Shown here piece by piece: positions 19,396 to 28,019 of a DNA stretch of 64,000 nucleotides (positions are counted from its first letter, which is position 1; each line of letters begins with the position of its first letter). This DNA comes from Planctomycetota bacterium (GTDB lineage: Bacteria > Planctomycetota > JAJSAM01 > JAJVHW01), in the NCBI GenBank assembly GCA_024280885.1, contig JAJRPF010000074.1:124001-188000 (forward strand), given 5' to 3'. The notes under the pieces were generated by a model. It searched no databases and was not told where the DNA came from. It saw only the letters and a program-made list of their open reading frames with translations. The translations under genes were made by a program, and so were the position numbers.

Positions 19396-21240
19396 ATGCC
19401 TCCCATCGCCCCATCACAATCGCCCGAGTTCCCACCGCCCCCCGCTGCTCCACCGTCCAACGACACGCCGCAGCGTGCGCGCTCGTTTCCGACGCTCGTC
19501 CGTCTCACCGCTCGGTTCGGCGCTGTCCGGTGGTGGGCCGCTGGCGTGCTCGTCGTGCTCCTCGTGCGCACGGCGTTCGAGATCGCCGGTCCGCCGCTCA
19601 TGGGCAGGGCGCTCAATTCGCTCGAGACCTCGGCGGGATTGGGCGGCGCCTTCCCCGACGGATTTGTACGCCTAGTCTGGCTCCTCGCGGGGGTGCTCGT
19701 CGGACGCAATTTGGCGACGTTCGCAGCGTTCTACGTGACACAGAGTCTCGGCCAAGAGCTGGAGAATCGATTCCGTACGGACCTCTTCGCGAAGGTCACG
19801 CGGCTGCACTTCCGCTATCACGACAAGAACCGGAGCGGCAAGACGATCGCGCGCAGCCTGCGTGACATGGAGAAGGCGAAGCGCTTCTTCCGCGAGGTCG
19901 CATTCGGCTACATCGAGATCGCGTTGATCGCGGTCGGCGTCATCGCAGTGAGTTTCGCCGAGCACTGGAGCTACGGCGTCGTGATGCTGGTGTCAGTCGG
20001 CACCGCACTGGCGACGACGTTGCACATCGGCGGCGAGATCGCACGTCGCGACCGCGTTGTCTCGGATCGATACGACGACGTGACCACGGTTCTGCAGGAA
20101 AACGTGGCCGGCGCGCGCGTGGTCCGTGCGTTCGGCCGCGAGAACGAAGAGAGCGATAAATTCGGTGGGCGGCTCGGCCTCTTCACGGAGGGTTGGCAGA
20201 GTATCTGCCGCTACTGGACCGGGATCATGCCCGCCGTCCACAGCCTCTACAACCTGGCCATCCCGGCGACGTTGGTCGTCGGTGTCTACCGCCTCGGTCA
20301 AGGACTGGGGTCCATCGGCGAGGTGGCCGCCGTGCTGCTCTTCGTCGGACTCTTGAAGAACCGGGTCCGCATCCTGACCCGCCTCGTGATCATGGGGCAG
20401 GAGGCGGTGGCGAGCGCCGCGCGTGTGTTCGAGGTGCTCGATCACGAGGAGGAAATTCAGGCGCCTGCGACGCCACAGCCACTCGGTAAGGGCGCAGGCG
20501 AACTCGTGCTTGAGAACGTGCACTTCGGACACCGTGGCGACATCAGCGTCCTGCGCGGTTTGAGCCTCCACGTTCCGGCCGGGTCGTCACTCGGCATCAT
20601 CGGTCCCACCGGTGCAGGCAAGAGCACGCTCGTGTCGCTCTTACCGCGCTACTACGACCCGGACCAAGGAAGCATCCTGTTGGACGGCGTGGACGTGCGG
20701 GAACTCGATCCCGCGGTGCTGCGCCGCGAAGTGGGACTCGTGTTCCAGGAGTCGTTTCTCTTCTCCGACAGCATCGAGGGCAATCTGCGCTACGGGCGGC
20801 CGACGGCCACGCGTGCCGAGGTCGAGCAGGCTGCCCGGCAGGCGGCCGCGCACGACTTCATCACGAAGCTCGACAAGGGCTACGAGACGATGGTCGGCGA
20901 GCGTGGGGTCTCGCTTTCGGGCGGACAACGGCAGCGCCTCACGATCGCGCGCGCGCTCGTCATGAACCCGCGCGTGCTCGTGTTCGACGACGCAACGGCG
21001 GCCGTCGACGCGGTCACCGAGAAGCGGCTCTTCGAGGGCATCCGTGCCGCCGCGAAAGGGCGCACGGCACTCGTCGTCAGCCAGCGCGTCACGTCGGTGC
21101 GGTGGTGCGACCGCATCGCGGTGATCGAGGAAGGCCGCATCAGCGCGATCGGAACGCACGAGGAGTTGATCGAGAAGAGTCCGCTCTACCGCGAGATCGC
21201 CTCGCACCAGGCGCTCGTCCGCGCGGGAGGTGGAGCATGA
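19396..21240 (+). CDS. ABC exporter half-transporter, non-catalytic-site subunit of a heterodimer
   Basis: 614 residues: a Pro-rich N-terminus, a TMD at about 45-340 and an NBD at about 370-600. Walker A is GPTGAGKST (about 404) and the signature LSGGQRQR (about 507). The Walker B region reads VLVFDDATAAVD, with Asp in place of the catalytic Glu, and the H-loop reads VVSQRVTS, with Gln in place of His. These are hallmarks of the degenerate-site subunit of heterodimeric exporters (TM287/288-like). Its stop overlaps the ATG of the next gene (ATGA), whose product carries the complementary features. Confidence 0.92.
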   Translation: MPPIAPSQSPEFPPPPAAPPSNDTPQRARSFPTLVRLTARFGAVRWWAAGVLVVLLVRTAFEIAGPPLMGRALNSLETSAGLGGAFPDGFVRLVWLLAGVLVGRNLATFAAFYVTQSLGQELENRFRTDLFAKVTRLHFRYHDKNRSGKTIARSLRDMEKAKRFFREVAFGYIEIALIAVGVIAVSFAEHWSYGVVMLVSVGTALATTLHIGGEIARRDRVVSDRYDDVTTVLQENVAGARVVRAFGRENEESDKFGGRLGLFTEGWQSICRYWTGIMPAVHSLYNLAIPATLVVGVYRLGQGLGSIGEVAAVLLFVGLLKNRVRILTRLVIMGQEAVASAARVFEVLDHEEEIQAPATPQPLGKGAGELVLENVHFGHRGDISVLRGLSLHVPAGSSLGIIGPTGAGKSTLVSLLPRYYDPDQGSILLDGVDVRELDPAVLRREVGLVFQESFLFSDSIEGNLRYGRPTATRAEVEQAARQAAAHDFITKLDKGYETMVGERGVSLSGGQRQRLTIARALVMNPRVLVFDDATAAVDAVTEKRLFEGIRAAAKGRTALVVSQRVTSVRWCDRIAVIEEGRISAIGTHEELIEKSPLYREIASHQALVRAGGGA

Positions 21241-23024
21241 GTTCCGGTCACGACGAGATCGCGCTGGAGGAGGAGTTCGCACGCGTTTCGCTCAAGCGGA
21301 GCACGTTGCGACGTCTGGCTGCGTATCTTCGACCGCAGCGCAAGTTGCTCTTGCTCGCGCTCTTTCTGGAGATCGTTTGGGTCTGCTCGATGCTGCTCGA
21401 GGTGCATCTCGTGAGCCTCGCGGTGGATGGCCCACTCGCGAGCGGCGACGTGACGGGCATGTGGTGGATGGCCGCGTGGCTCGTGGGCAACATCGCACTC
21501 CGCGTCGTGCTCACCATTCTCGAACTCGGCTGCTCGACGAAGGCGGGGACCCAGATCATCCACGCAATCCGCCAGGACGTCTTCGACCACGTGCAGCGGC
21601 TCAGCATGCGTTACTTCGACCGCACCAAACAGGGTCGCATCATCTCGCGTGCGGATCGCGACGTCGAGACGCTTGAGCATCTGATCATGTGGGGCCCGAT
21701 CATTCTGGTCAGCCTCGGCTTCTCGATGGTGCTTGGCTTCACGATGATCTTCGTGCAGAACCCGCGGCTCGCGGCGTGGTTCGTGCCGGCGATACCGGTC
21801 GTGTGGTTCACGACGCAGCTCTTCCAGAAGCTCGGTTTCCCGCCCTATCGGCGCCAGCGCGAAGCGCATTCGGGAATCTCGTCCCACGTGGCCGAGACGA
21901 TCACCGGCGTACGGGTCGTCAAGGCGTTCGGTGCCGAAGCGCGCGAGCTATCACGACTCGAAGCGATGCAAAGGACGTACCGCCAAGCGGTGCTCGCCGG
22001 TGCACGCATTGCGGGTGCGTACATTCCGACGCTGTCCATCACGTTCCAGGCGGTGCTCATCGCGATCTTCGTGCTGGGTGGGCGTCAGGTGCTCGACGGC
22101 GATCTGCGGATCGGTGAGTTGCTGGAGTTCGTACTCCTGCTCGGGTTCGTCCTCGGTCCGGTGCAGGGCCTCGGCGGTCTCTACAACGAGTCCCTCATCG
22201 CCGGTGCTGCAGCCGAACGGATCTTCCTCCTGCTCGACACGGAGCCGGAAGTGCTCGATCGTGCGGACGCCGTGGATCCCGGGCGTCTTCGGGCCGAGGT
22301 TGAATTCGACAACGTGTCGTTCTCGTACGACCCGGACGGCAAGGCCGGACGCCAGCTGCGCAATGTGTCGTTCCGAGTTCCGGCCGGCTCGACCGTCGCG
22401 CTCGTCGGTCCGACCGGGGCGGGCAAGTCGTCGATCGCCAACCTCGTCGCCCGCTTCTACGAGGCGCAAGAGGGAGTGGTACGCATCGACGGCCATGACG
22501 TGCGCGACCTCAAGCTTGCGGCGCTCCACAGACAGATGGGGATCGTGCTGCAGGAGAGCTTTCTCTTCGCGGGCACAGTGCTCGAGAACCTGCGCTTCGT
22601 GGCGCCGGACCTCACCGAAGAGCAGGCGCTGACCGCGTTCGAGGAACTCGGCTGCGAGGACGTTCTCGCGGGCTTCGCCGACGGTCTCTTGACCGAGGTG
22701 GGCGAACGCGGTGCGAACCTCTCCGAGGGCGAACGCCAGATCGTGTGCTTCGTGCGTGCACTGGCGGGCAACCCAGCCATCCTGATCCTCGATGAGGCCA
22801 CGAGCGCCGTGGATACGCACACGGAGATCCTGATCTTGCGCGCGCTCCACCGGCTCTCCCATCATCAGACCACGTTCGTGATCGCGCACCGTCTCAGCAC
22901 CATCCGCGACGCCGACGTCATCCTCGTCGTTGGGGTCGGCCGGATCGTCGAGTCGGGGACGCACGACGAACTACTCGAACGGGGCGGTGCCTACGCGAAC
23001 CTGTACGCGGAGTACGCCGCGTAG
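21237..23024 (+). CDS. ABC exporter half-transporter, catalytic subunit partner
   Basis: 595 residues from ATG 21237. The TMD contains YFDRTKQGRIISRADRDVE, and the NBD starts at about 360. Walker A is GPTGAGKSS (about 393), Walker B ILILDEATSAVD with the catalytic Glu, and the H-loop is IAHRLST. The signature motif is LSEGERQ instead of LSGGQ. This degenerate signature faces the degenerate Walker B of the partner, so one ATP site is consensus and one is not, the known asymmetric arrangement. It is coupled by a 4-bp overlap to the preceding gene. The substrate is unknown. Confidence 0.92.
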   Translation: MSSGHDEIALEEEFARVSLKRSTLRRLAAYLRPQRKLLLLALFLEIVWVCSMLLEVHLVSLAVDGPLASGDVTGMWWMAAWLVGNIALRVVLTILELGCSTKAGTQIIHAIRQDVFDHVQRLSMRYFDRTKQGRIISRADRDVETLEHLIMWGPIILVSLGFSMVLGFTMIFVQNPRLAAWFVPAIPVVWFTTQLFQKLGFPPYRRQREAHSGISSHVAETITGVRVVKAFGAEARELSRLEAMQRTYRQAVLAGARIAGAYIPTLSITFQAVLIAIFVLGGRQVLDGDLRIGELLEFVLLLGFVLGPVQGLGGLYNESLIAGAAAERIFLLLDTEPEVLDRADAVDPGRLRAEVEFDNVSFSYDPDGKAGRQLRNVSFRVPAGSTVALVGPTGAGKSSIANLVARFYEAQEGVVRIDGHDVRDLKLAALHRQMGIVLQESFLFAGTVLENLRFVAPDLTEEQALTAFEELGCEDVLAGFADGLLTEVGERGANLSEGERQIVCFVRALAGNPAILILDEATSAVDTHTEILILRALHRLSHHQTTFVIAHRLSTIRDADVILVVGVGRIVESGTHDELLERGGAYANLYAEYAA

Positions 23025-23053
23025 AGGGCGAGATCGGACGCGAGCCGGCCCCC

Positions 23054-23968
23054 TCAGAGGAGGCCGGTGATCTCCTGGAGGCGGAACGTCCCGGTCTTGC
23101 CCTTGAGGGCGAGATCGTGTGTGCAGCCGGTCTCTACGTGATCCCGGACCTGCTCCATCACGGACTCGCTGACAAGCAGGCGCGTGCCCGCTTCCTTGTT
23201 GGCGGCTTCGATGCGGCTGGCAGTGTTCACCGCGTCGCCGATGACCGTCTCGCGACGGTTGTGGGCGGCGCCGAGATCTCCGATCACGACGCAGCCGACG
23301 TGAACGCCGACACGCACACCGAACGGCCGGTCGTAGAGTTGCTGCGTGTACTCCGATACGCGGTCCGCGGTCTTGAGCATGGCGAGTCCGGCGCGCACCG
23401 CCGACAGGCCGCACGCAGCGCCGCGAAACACGGCCAGCAATCCGTCGCCCATGTAGTTATCGATATGCCCGCCAGCCGCGTCGACGTCCTCGCCTGCCTG
23501 CAAGAACCAACGGTTGAGCAGATGGATCACGTCGTAGGGCGGCAGCGACTCGGAGAGGGGCGTGAAACCTGCGACGTCGGAGAAGAGGATCGCGACCACT
23601 TCCTCGCGCCCCGATGCACCGGCGATGGCATCGGGACCATGACAGGCAACCAGCGCCGCGTCGCAATCGTCGAGCACGAGCCGCCGCACGGTCGCGTCGC
23701 CTCGAACGCGCGCACGACACGCCAGGCGGGTGGCGTCGTCGAAGTGTAACTTCTCCGCCATCTCGGACTCATCGTCGGTGCGCGGACAAAGCGCCTCGAT
23801 GCCGTCCTCGACGCGGACGCGGCACGTGCTGCAACGCGCCTTCCCGCCGCACGCATGCGTGATCGGAATACCAGCTGCAAGGAGGGCCGCGAGCAGCGTC
23901 TGCTCGGCCGCCACCGGCGCAACGCGTCCGTCGGGGTTGGAGGTGACCTGATGACTGGCTTCGCTCAT
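23054..23968 (-). CDS. [2Fe-2S] ferredoxin domain fused to class III adenylate/guanylate cyclase
   Basis: 303 residues. Residues ~10-100 are a plant-type ferredoxin domain with Cys at about 40, 46, 49 and 84 (THACGGKARCSTCRV and RLACRAR). Residues ~122-300 are a class III cyclase. The metal Asp residues are in ILFSDVAGFT (about 131) and NYMGDGLLAVF (about 175), and the transition-state pair is in GDAVNTASRIE. The usual substrate-binding Lys before YMGDG is Asn, as in some active mycobacterial cyclases. It probably makes a cyclic nucleotide in response to redox state or electron flow. ATG 23968 places the ferredoxin domain at the start. Confidence 0.9.
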   Translation of the reverse strand: MSEASHQVTSNPDGRVAPVAAEQTLLAALLAAGIPITHACGGKARCSTCRVRVEDGIEALCPRTDDESEMAEKLHFDDATRLACRARVRGDATVRRLVLDDCDAALVACHGPDAIAGASGREEVVAILFSDVAGFTPLSESLPPYDVIHLLNRWFLQAGEDVDAAGGHIDNYMGDGLLAVFRGAACGLSAVRAGLAMLKTADRVSEYTQQLYDRPFGVRVGVHVGCVVIGDLGAAHNRRETVIGDAVNTASRIEAANKEAGTRLLVSESVMEQVRDHVETGCTHDLALKGKTGTFRLQEITGLL

Positions 23969-24053
23969 GTGGACAAGGGTACGCGCGGAAGATGGCTGCG
24001 CGTGGCAGCAACTCCGGAAGCTCCAAACGCTGTCGATTATGCCGGACACCGGG

Positions 24054-24746
24054 TCAGCGTCGCGCGTCGCTCCCGAGCGTCTGGACGAAGGTCGTGATCG
24101 CCTCCCACGCCAGCATGGGCGCAGCCTGTAGCAGGAGATGCGGTGCAGGTATCCTCACCAGGCGCACATCCGGCTGGACCGTGGTGATCCGCTCGCCCGC
24201 GTCGCCTCCCAGGAGAGCATCCTCCGTGGCCGACAGCGCCAGAACGGGAACGGCGGTCTGCGCGAGATCGGCGCGCGCGTCGACGGCAGCGATCGAACGC
24301 AATCGTGTGGCGATCACATCGGGCGCTACACCGTTGAGGGCGCGCCGCACGTCGTTCGCCAGGTCCGCGTCACCGCCAGCGAGCAGCCATCGCAGCACCC
24401 ACGTCGGCGGACTTACGCGAGAGACGATACGCGCCACTGCGGTTCCCATGCGCGCGGCGGGCGGGGCTCGCAAGAAGGACGCGCACAGGACGACACCGGC
24501 GAGCCCCTCCGGCTGCGCTGCGGCCAGGCGGAGCGCGAGAGGACCGGCGAACGACTCGCCAAGCAGTACCCAGCGCCCATTTCGGGGCAGAGCGTCGCGA
24601 ACGCGCCGCGCGAGCGCGTCGTAGTCGAGTGCCTCGCGTGGAGGGAATGCGATGACCTGCGTCGTCATCTCGTGCGGGCAACTCGCGGTGAAACGAGCGA
24701 AGAGCGCCCCTGTCCCATCCATACCGGGCAACAGGACGATCATCAT
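24054..24746 (-). CDS. alpha/beta hydrolase
   Basis: 230 residues. The N-terminal MIVLLPGMDGTGALFARF carries the oxyanion-hole motif, the nucleophile elbow is LLGESFAG (Ser about 65), VPVLALSATEDALL is the typical acid-strand region, and the catalytic His is probably in RIPAPHLLLQ. It is a short cytoplasmic hydrolase, ester or thioester type; the substrate cannot be inferred. It follows the WaaP-like genes by 30 bases on the same strand and may be the last gene of that operon. Confidence 0.85.
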   Translation of the reverse strand: MMIVLLPGMDGTGALFARFTASCPHEMTTQVIAFPPREALDYDALARRVRDALPRNGRWVLLGESFAGPLALRLAAAQPEGLAGVVLCASFLRAPPAARMGTAVARIVSRVSPPTWVLRWLLAGGDADLANDVRRALNGVAPDVIATRLRSIAAVDARADLAQTAVPVLALSATEDALLGGDAGERITTVQPDVRLVRIPAPHLLLQAAPMLAWEAITTFVQTLGSDARR

Positions 24747-24776
24747 CTTCCGGCGCCTCCGCGATGCAAGTTGAGG

Positions 24777-25625
24777 CTATAAGGCCCCAAGGCCGACCCG
24801 GTCTGGGTCTGATTCCAGGACTTCTTGGAGGACTTCGAGGGCTGTGTACTTGCCGAGGGTACGGCCGCGCTCGCGGTCGCGACGGTCGCGGAGGCGGCGA
24901 TCGAGGGCCCAGATCGCGCGGCGCAGCGGGCTCGGACTGTCCAGGTACTCGCGGACGGCCGCTTCCAGGACCTCGCGCCGCGGGTACGCCTCCACGATGG
25001 CCTCGATGTCGGCCCGGAATACGTCCGGGGACGTGAGCTTCGCGAGCGAGCGGATGTACGCGACGATCTCCTTCGCAACAAGCGGCATGAGATCGCGGCG
25101 CGGCGTGAACGCCTGTTCGAGGTCGATGGTGACGAGCCGATCCCCGGCGACGATTACGTGCAGAAACGTCCCGTGCTCCTGGATCAGACGCACGTCGGGC
25201 GTGTCGAGCGCCAGCACGTGTCGGCGTCCCCACGCAGCGGCGAAGCGGTGGAGTAAGTCATCGCGCTGCTCGCGGGCCAGCGTGTCCGCCGCAAGCAGTC
25301 TCCCGAGGATCTTGCCGTCGATGAACTCGAGCAGCGTCGTCGTGCCATGCATGTACGCGGGGTAGCGCGCGGAGAGATCCTCCGGGACGTCGCAACCGGC
25401 GGCGCGCCAGGTCGCAAGCAGCATCCGCTCGGTACGCCAGCGAGCGTTCACGGTCGTCGGCGTCTTCTGTCGCGCGATGCGCTCGACGAAGAGCCGCATC
25501 CAATGCGACGGGCCGGCATCGCGCGCGGCGTAGAGCTTCTGGAGTACGACGCCATCCGGTGTCGGCACCGGCCAGATCTGATTGCCGCGCCGGGGAGACC
25601 GGACCCGCGCGGGGCCGTCGCTCAC
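24777..25625 (-). CDS. lipopolysaccharide kinase (WaaP/Kdo kinase)-like protein, altered catalytic loop
   Basis: 282 residues from GTG 25625, whose GTGA overlaps the stop of the upstream paralogue. The layout is a protein-kinase-like fold of the Kdo/WaaP type: a tyrosine/arginine-rich N-lobe, then RLIQEHGTFLHVIV and LVTIDLEQAF. Against its neighbour (HENGDVKH and LYLDFE), the catalytic-loop Asp is Thr and the His is Gln, while the metal-binding D-L-E is kept. It may be inactive or use another residue. It is probably involved with envelope glycolipid modification together with its paralogue. Confidence 0.75.
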   Translation of the reverse strand: MSDGPARVRSPRRGNQIWPVPTPDGVVLQKLYAARDAGPSHWMRLFVERIARQKTPTTVNARWRTERMLLATWRAAGCDVPEDLSARYPAYMHGTTTLLEFIDGKILGRLLAADTLAREQRDDLLHRFAAAWGRRHVLALDTPDVRLIQEHGTFLHVIVAGDRLVTIDLEQAFTPRRDLMPLVAKEIVAYIRSLAKLTSPDVFRADIEAIVEAYPRREVLEAAVREYLDSPSPLRRAIWALDRRLRDRRDRERGRTLGKYTALEVLQEVLESDPDRVGLGAL

Positions 25626-26530
25626 TTCGGGTTCGACCTCGTGAGCGAACGTTCGTCGAGACGCCGCTTGATGTCGAGCGCGACCTCGTACTTGCTGTGC
25701 TTCTTCTTGTTCTTCGGCTTGGCCGCGTAATCGATATTCCGGATCAACTTCCACAGCGGGTGCGGGTCGTTGAACGCCCAGTCGTAGGTGCTCATCAGCA
25801 GCGCCTTGTCCGGGTAGTGCTCGATCAGTTCCTCGGTCATGCGCTCGTAGAGTCGATCGCCGAAGAAGCGACCGACGCTCCGCATGTACGCGCAGATCTC
25901 ACGGCCGACCAGCGTACGGATGTTCTTGCCGGTGTAGATCATCTCGAAGTCGAGATAGAGAAACTCGCCCTTCCAGAGCATGACGTGCTTGACGTCGCCG
26001 TTCTCGTGGATCAGTCGACTGTCGTTGTCCTTGACCGCGGCGGCATGCCGCCGATGCCATTCGCCAATGAAGCGCCGCCACGTGTCCATCCGCTCTTCGA
26101 CGGGCACGCTCTTGTCGGCAAAATACTCGCGGAAGTGGAGTCCCGGGATGTACTCGAACGTCATGTAGCCGCCCTCGGGCAGCCCCTCGACCTTGACCTG
26201 CGGGTAGATCCCGAAGCAGCGGAAGCCGTGCTTCTCCCAGGTGTTGATGCAATCGACCTCGACGCGGCAACGCGGCTTCGGCATGTGCGAACTGCGCCCG
26301 GTCAGCATCACGTTCCCGAACGTCTTCTTCATGTAGAGGAGCGAGCTGCGATTGCCGTAGTAGACCTTGAACACGACGTCGAGCCCGTCCGGCAGCGTGT
26401 GCCGCCAGAGGTAGTTGCCATCGCCGGCCAAATTGGTCTTGTCGATGTCGTCCACGCGAATGGTGCACGCAGCCGGATTGGGGCGCGTGGACTCGGAAGA
26501 CGATCCTGCGGTGGCCTCTGCGTCGCTCAT
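25622..26530 (-). CDS. lipopolysaccharide kinase (WaaP/Kdo kinase)-like protein
   Basis: 302 residues. The ATP-binding Lys is probably K55 in VVFKVYYG. The catalytic loop is LIHENGDVKHVML (about 173-185) and the metal site is LYLDFE (Asp about 194). A long helical C-terminus ends in a basic region (KPKNKKKHSKYE). By family it should phosphorylate a sugar of a lipid-linked glycan at the inner membrane. It is followed with a 4-bp overlap by a second, degenerate paralogue, suggesting that the pair works together. Confidence 0.82.
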   Translation of the reverse strand: MSDAEATAGSSSESTRPNPAACTIRVDDIDKTNLAGDGNYLWRHTLPDGLDVVFKVYYGNRSSLLYMKKTFGNVMLTGRSSHMPKPRCRVEVDCINTWEKHGFRCFGIYPQVKVEGLPEGGYMTFEYIPGLHFREYFADKSVPVEERMDTWRRFIGEWHRRHAAAVKDNDSRLIHENGDVKHVMLWKGEFLYLDFEMIYTGKNIRTLVGREICAYMRSVGRFFGDRLYERMTEELIEHYPDKALLMSTYDWAFNDPHPLWKLIRNIDYAAKPKNKKKHSKYEVALDIKRRLDERSLTRSNPK

Positions 26531-26720
26531 CGGGTGCTCTGGTGCTCCGGGACCGGGATCCGCTCCCGGATCGCGTATCGGGCGTGAGGCGCCTCGAGCA
26601 CCCCGCCGTTCCCGAGGTTGTACACGCCGCCCCCATCGCGAACGCAGCGTTCTGCGGCCATGCGCCTCGACTGCGACAGCACGCCAAGCCGTTCCAGGCT
26701 CGGCGACCGGCTGTCGTGGA

Positions 26721-27152
26721 TCAGTCGATCAAGCGGATCGTGTACGGATAGCGGTACGAGCGTCCCTCGCTGGCCTGAACAGTCGCGATGATCGGCAGCA
26801 CGATGACGAGCACGCTGGTGAGCGCGAGGAGGGGGAGGATGAGAATGGCGCCGAAGCCACATGTGGCGACGACGAGGAGCGCGCCGGCGGCTCCGTAGAT
26901 CAACAGCGCGAGTTGGAAATTGACGGCTTCCTTGCCGTGTTGGTCGACGAGTGGATCCGTGTCGCGCTTCCACAGCCAGATCACCAGGCACCCGATCACG
27001 CCGGGGAGGCCGATCAGCGTGGAGAGCCCGGCGAGGTGCGCGAACGCCGCCCACATACGCGCGTCGCTCTCAGCATTCGCTCGCTCCTGTACCGGCACGG
27101 GCGGTGGCGGCAGGTTGGGGTCGGTGGCATACGAATCGTCGGGTTGCGTCAT
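26721..27152 (-). CDS. DUF4870 domain-containing membrane protein
   Basis: 143 residues from ATG 27152. A short Pro-rich N-terminus is followed by the DUF4870 pattern: ARMWAAFAHLAGLSTLIGLP (TM1), then VIWLWKRDTDPLVDQHGKEA and VNFQLALLIYGAAGALLVVA (TM2-3), and a last TM near the C-terminus. The family is a small bacterial membrane protein of unknown role. The frame stays open upstream to 27827, but that part is Arg/Ser-rich, unlike a gene, and crosses the palindromic repeat, so I start at 27152. Confidence 0.85.
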   Translation of the reverse strand: MTQPDDSYATDPNLPPPPVPVQERANAESDARMWAAFAHLAGLSTLIGLPGVIGCLVIWLWKRDTDPLVDQHGKEAVNFQLALLIYGAAGALLVVATCGFGAILILPLLALTSVLVIVLPIIATVQASEGRSYRYPYTIRLID

Positions 27153-27345
27153 CGGCGTCACGTGAGCGGGAAACCGCAGCGGACGACGGGAGTTCAGACG
27201 GAGTTCCAGGAGTTGCAAGCCGAGTGTCAGACCGCGAGCGTCAGACCGGGTCTGTGATGGGCGATGGGCGCTCCGCCGGGTCGCGCTGAGTGGAGGACGG
27301 GAGGGGCGGGAGATGGGAAGAGGGCCACGCTCGTCGTCAACCGAC

Positions 27346-27446
27346 CGAAATACCGTGCCAGGCTCAATTTCTTCGCGCGGTGACGTGACCAGACGAGGGC
27401 GAATATCGTCGGCGCGCGCAAGAATTGAGCCAGGCACGCGATTTCG
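27346..27446. repeat. palindromic interspersed repeat, copy A
   Basis: A 101-bp element whose two ends are inverted copies of each other: the left arm begins CGAAATACCGTGCCAGGCTC and the right arm, reverse-complemented, begins CGAAATCGCGTGCCTGGCTC. Each arm is about 34 bp, with a middle of about 35 bp containing GACGAGGGCGAATATCGTC. A second copy lies at 63883-63984, about 36.5 kb away. It resembles a REP/MITE-type mobile palindrome. It sits between a DUF4870 gene and a tRNA-Glu. Confidence 0.85.
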
Positions 27447-27470
27447 GCCGCGCCACGCCCTCGGTTGATC

Positions 27471-27493
27471 GGGGATAGGGGGATAGGGGAGGG
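27471..27493 (+). other. G-quadruplex motif beside repeat copy A
   Basis: Four G-runs separated by very short loops: GGGG, ATA, GGGGG, ATA, GGGG, A, GGG. This is a textbook intramolecular G4 pattern on the plus strand, 25 bases from the palindromic repeat. Folding in the cell is inference. Confidence 0.6.
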
Positions 27494-27502
27494 AGAAGCT
27501 CG

Positions 27503-27850
27503 ATGGCAAAGAAGCCCGAACCGCGCGACGACGCCGGAAACGAGAGCGATTGGCGGGGCGTGTGCGCAGCACTCGCCGTGACAAACGCGGTGAGGCGCAG
27601 AGAGTGGATTCCGCCTGCGAAACCAGCCTCCGCGACGCGCTCACTTCAGCGACGAGGATACGACTCGATGCGAGGCAGCGAACTCCAGCCGCGGACCCGG
27701 TTGAAGCAGTCGGAGCCGCGACTGAAGCCGAACATGCGAGCGAAAGCGAGCGTGCCGACGGAGTCGGCACAAACGCAACACGGTGCGCGCGCCCGCCGCC
27801 GCCGAAGGCGGCGCGCTGCGCGCGCAACTGGTACCCCTAGCGGGATTTGA
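27503..27850 (+). CDS. doubtful small ORF, Lys/Arg-rich
   Basis: 115 codons from an ATG preceded by GGGAGGGAGAAG, a good ribosome binding site. The first ~19 codons (MAKKPEPRDDAGNESDW) have gene-like G/C third positions. The rest becomes Arg-rich without recognisable structure and the 3' end runs antisense into the tRNA-Glu gene. It may be a short real protein, a frameshifted one, or chance. Confidence 0.25.
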   Translation: MAKKPEPRDDAGNESDWRGVCAALAVTNAVRRREWIPPAKPASATRSLQRRGYDSMRGSELQPRTRLKQSEPRLKPNMRAKASVPTESAQTQHGARARRRRRRRAARATGTPSGI

Positions 27851-27906
27851 ACCCGCGTCTCGGCCTTGAGAGGGCCGCGTCCTGGACCGGGCTAGACGAT
27901 AGGGGC
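27829..27906 (-). tRNA. tRNA-Glu (anticodon CUC)
   Basis: On the minus strand the acceptor GCCCCTA pairs with TAGGGGT (one G-U at the end), followed by A and an encoded CCA. The D arm reads CGTCTAGCCCGGTCCAGGAC, as in other Glu tRNAs. The anticodon arm is CGGCC-CTCTCAA-GGCCG, giving anticodon CTC, and the T arm is GCGGG-TTCAAAT-CCCGC. gltX, the cognate synthetase gene, is about 2.2 kb to the right. Confidence 0.95.
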
Positions 27907-28019
27907 ACCGTGCAAATTCGACGCGACCGGTCCGTCGCGTGAGGGGGGCATTCTGGGAACCCGCCGCCCCGCGTCAAGTAAATCGAGCGGCCGGATTGGC
28001 GCGCACCGACACTTCAGGC

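Noticed and set aside
23040..23070. GC-rich inverted repeat between the ABC pair and the cyclase as a terminator
   Set aside because: The stem overlaps the cyclase stop codon and needs a two-base bulge; too weak to list.
27152..27827. N-terminal extension of the DUF4870 protein
   Set aside because: The open frame runs through the palindromic repeat and is Arg/Ser-rich; the conserved domain starts right after ATG 27152.
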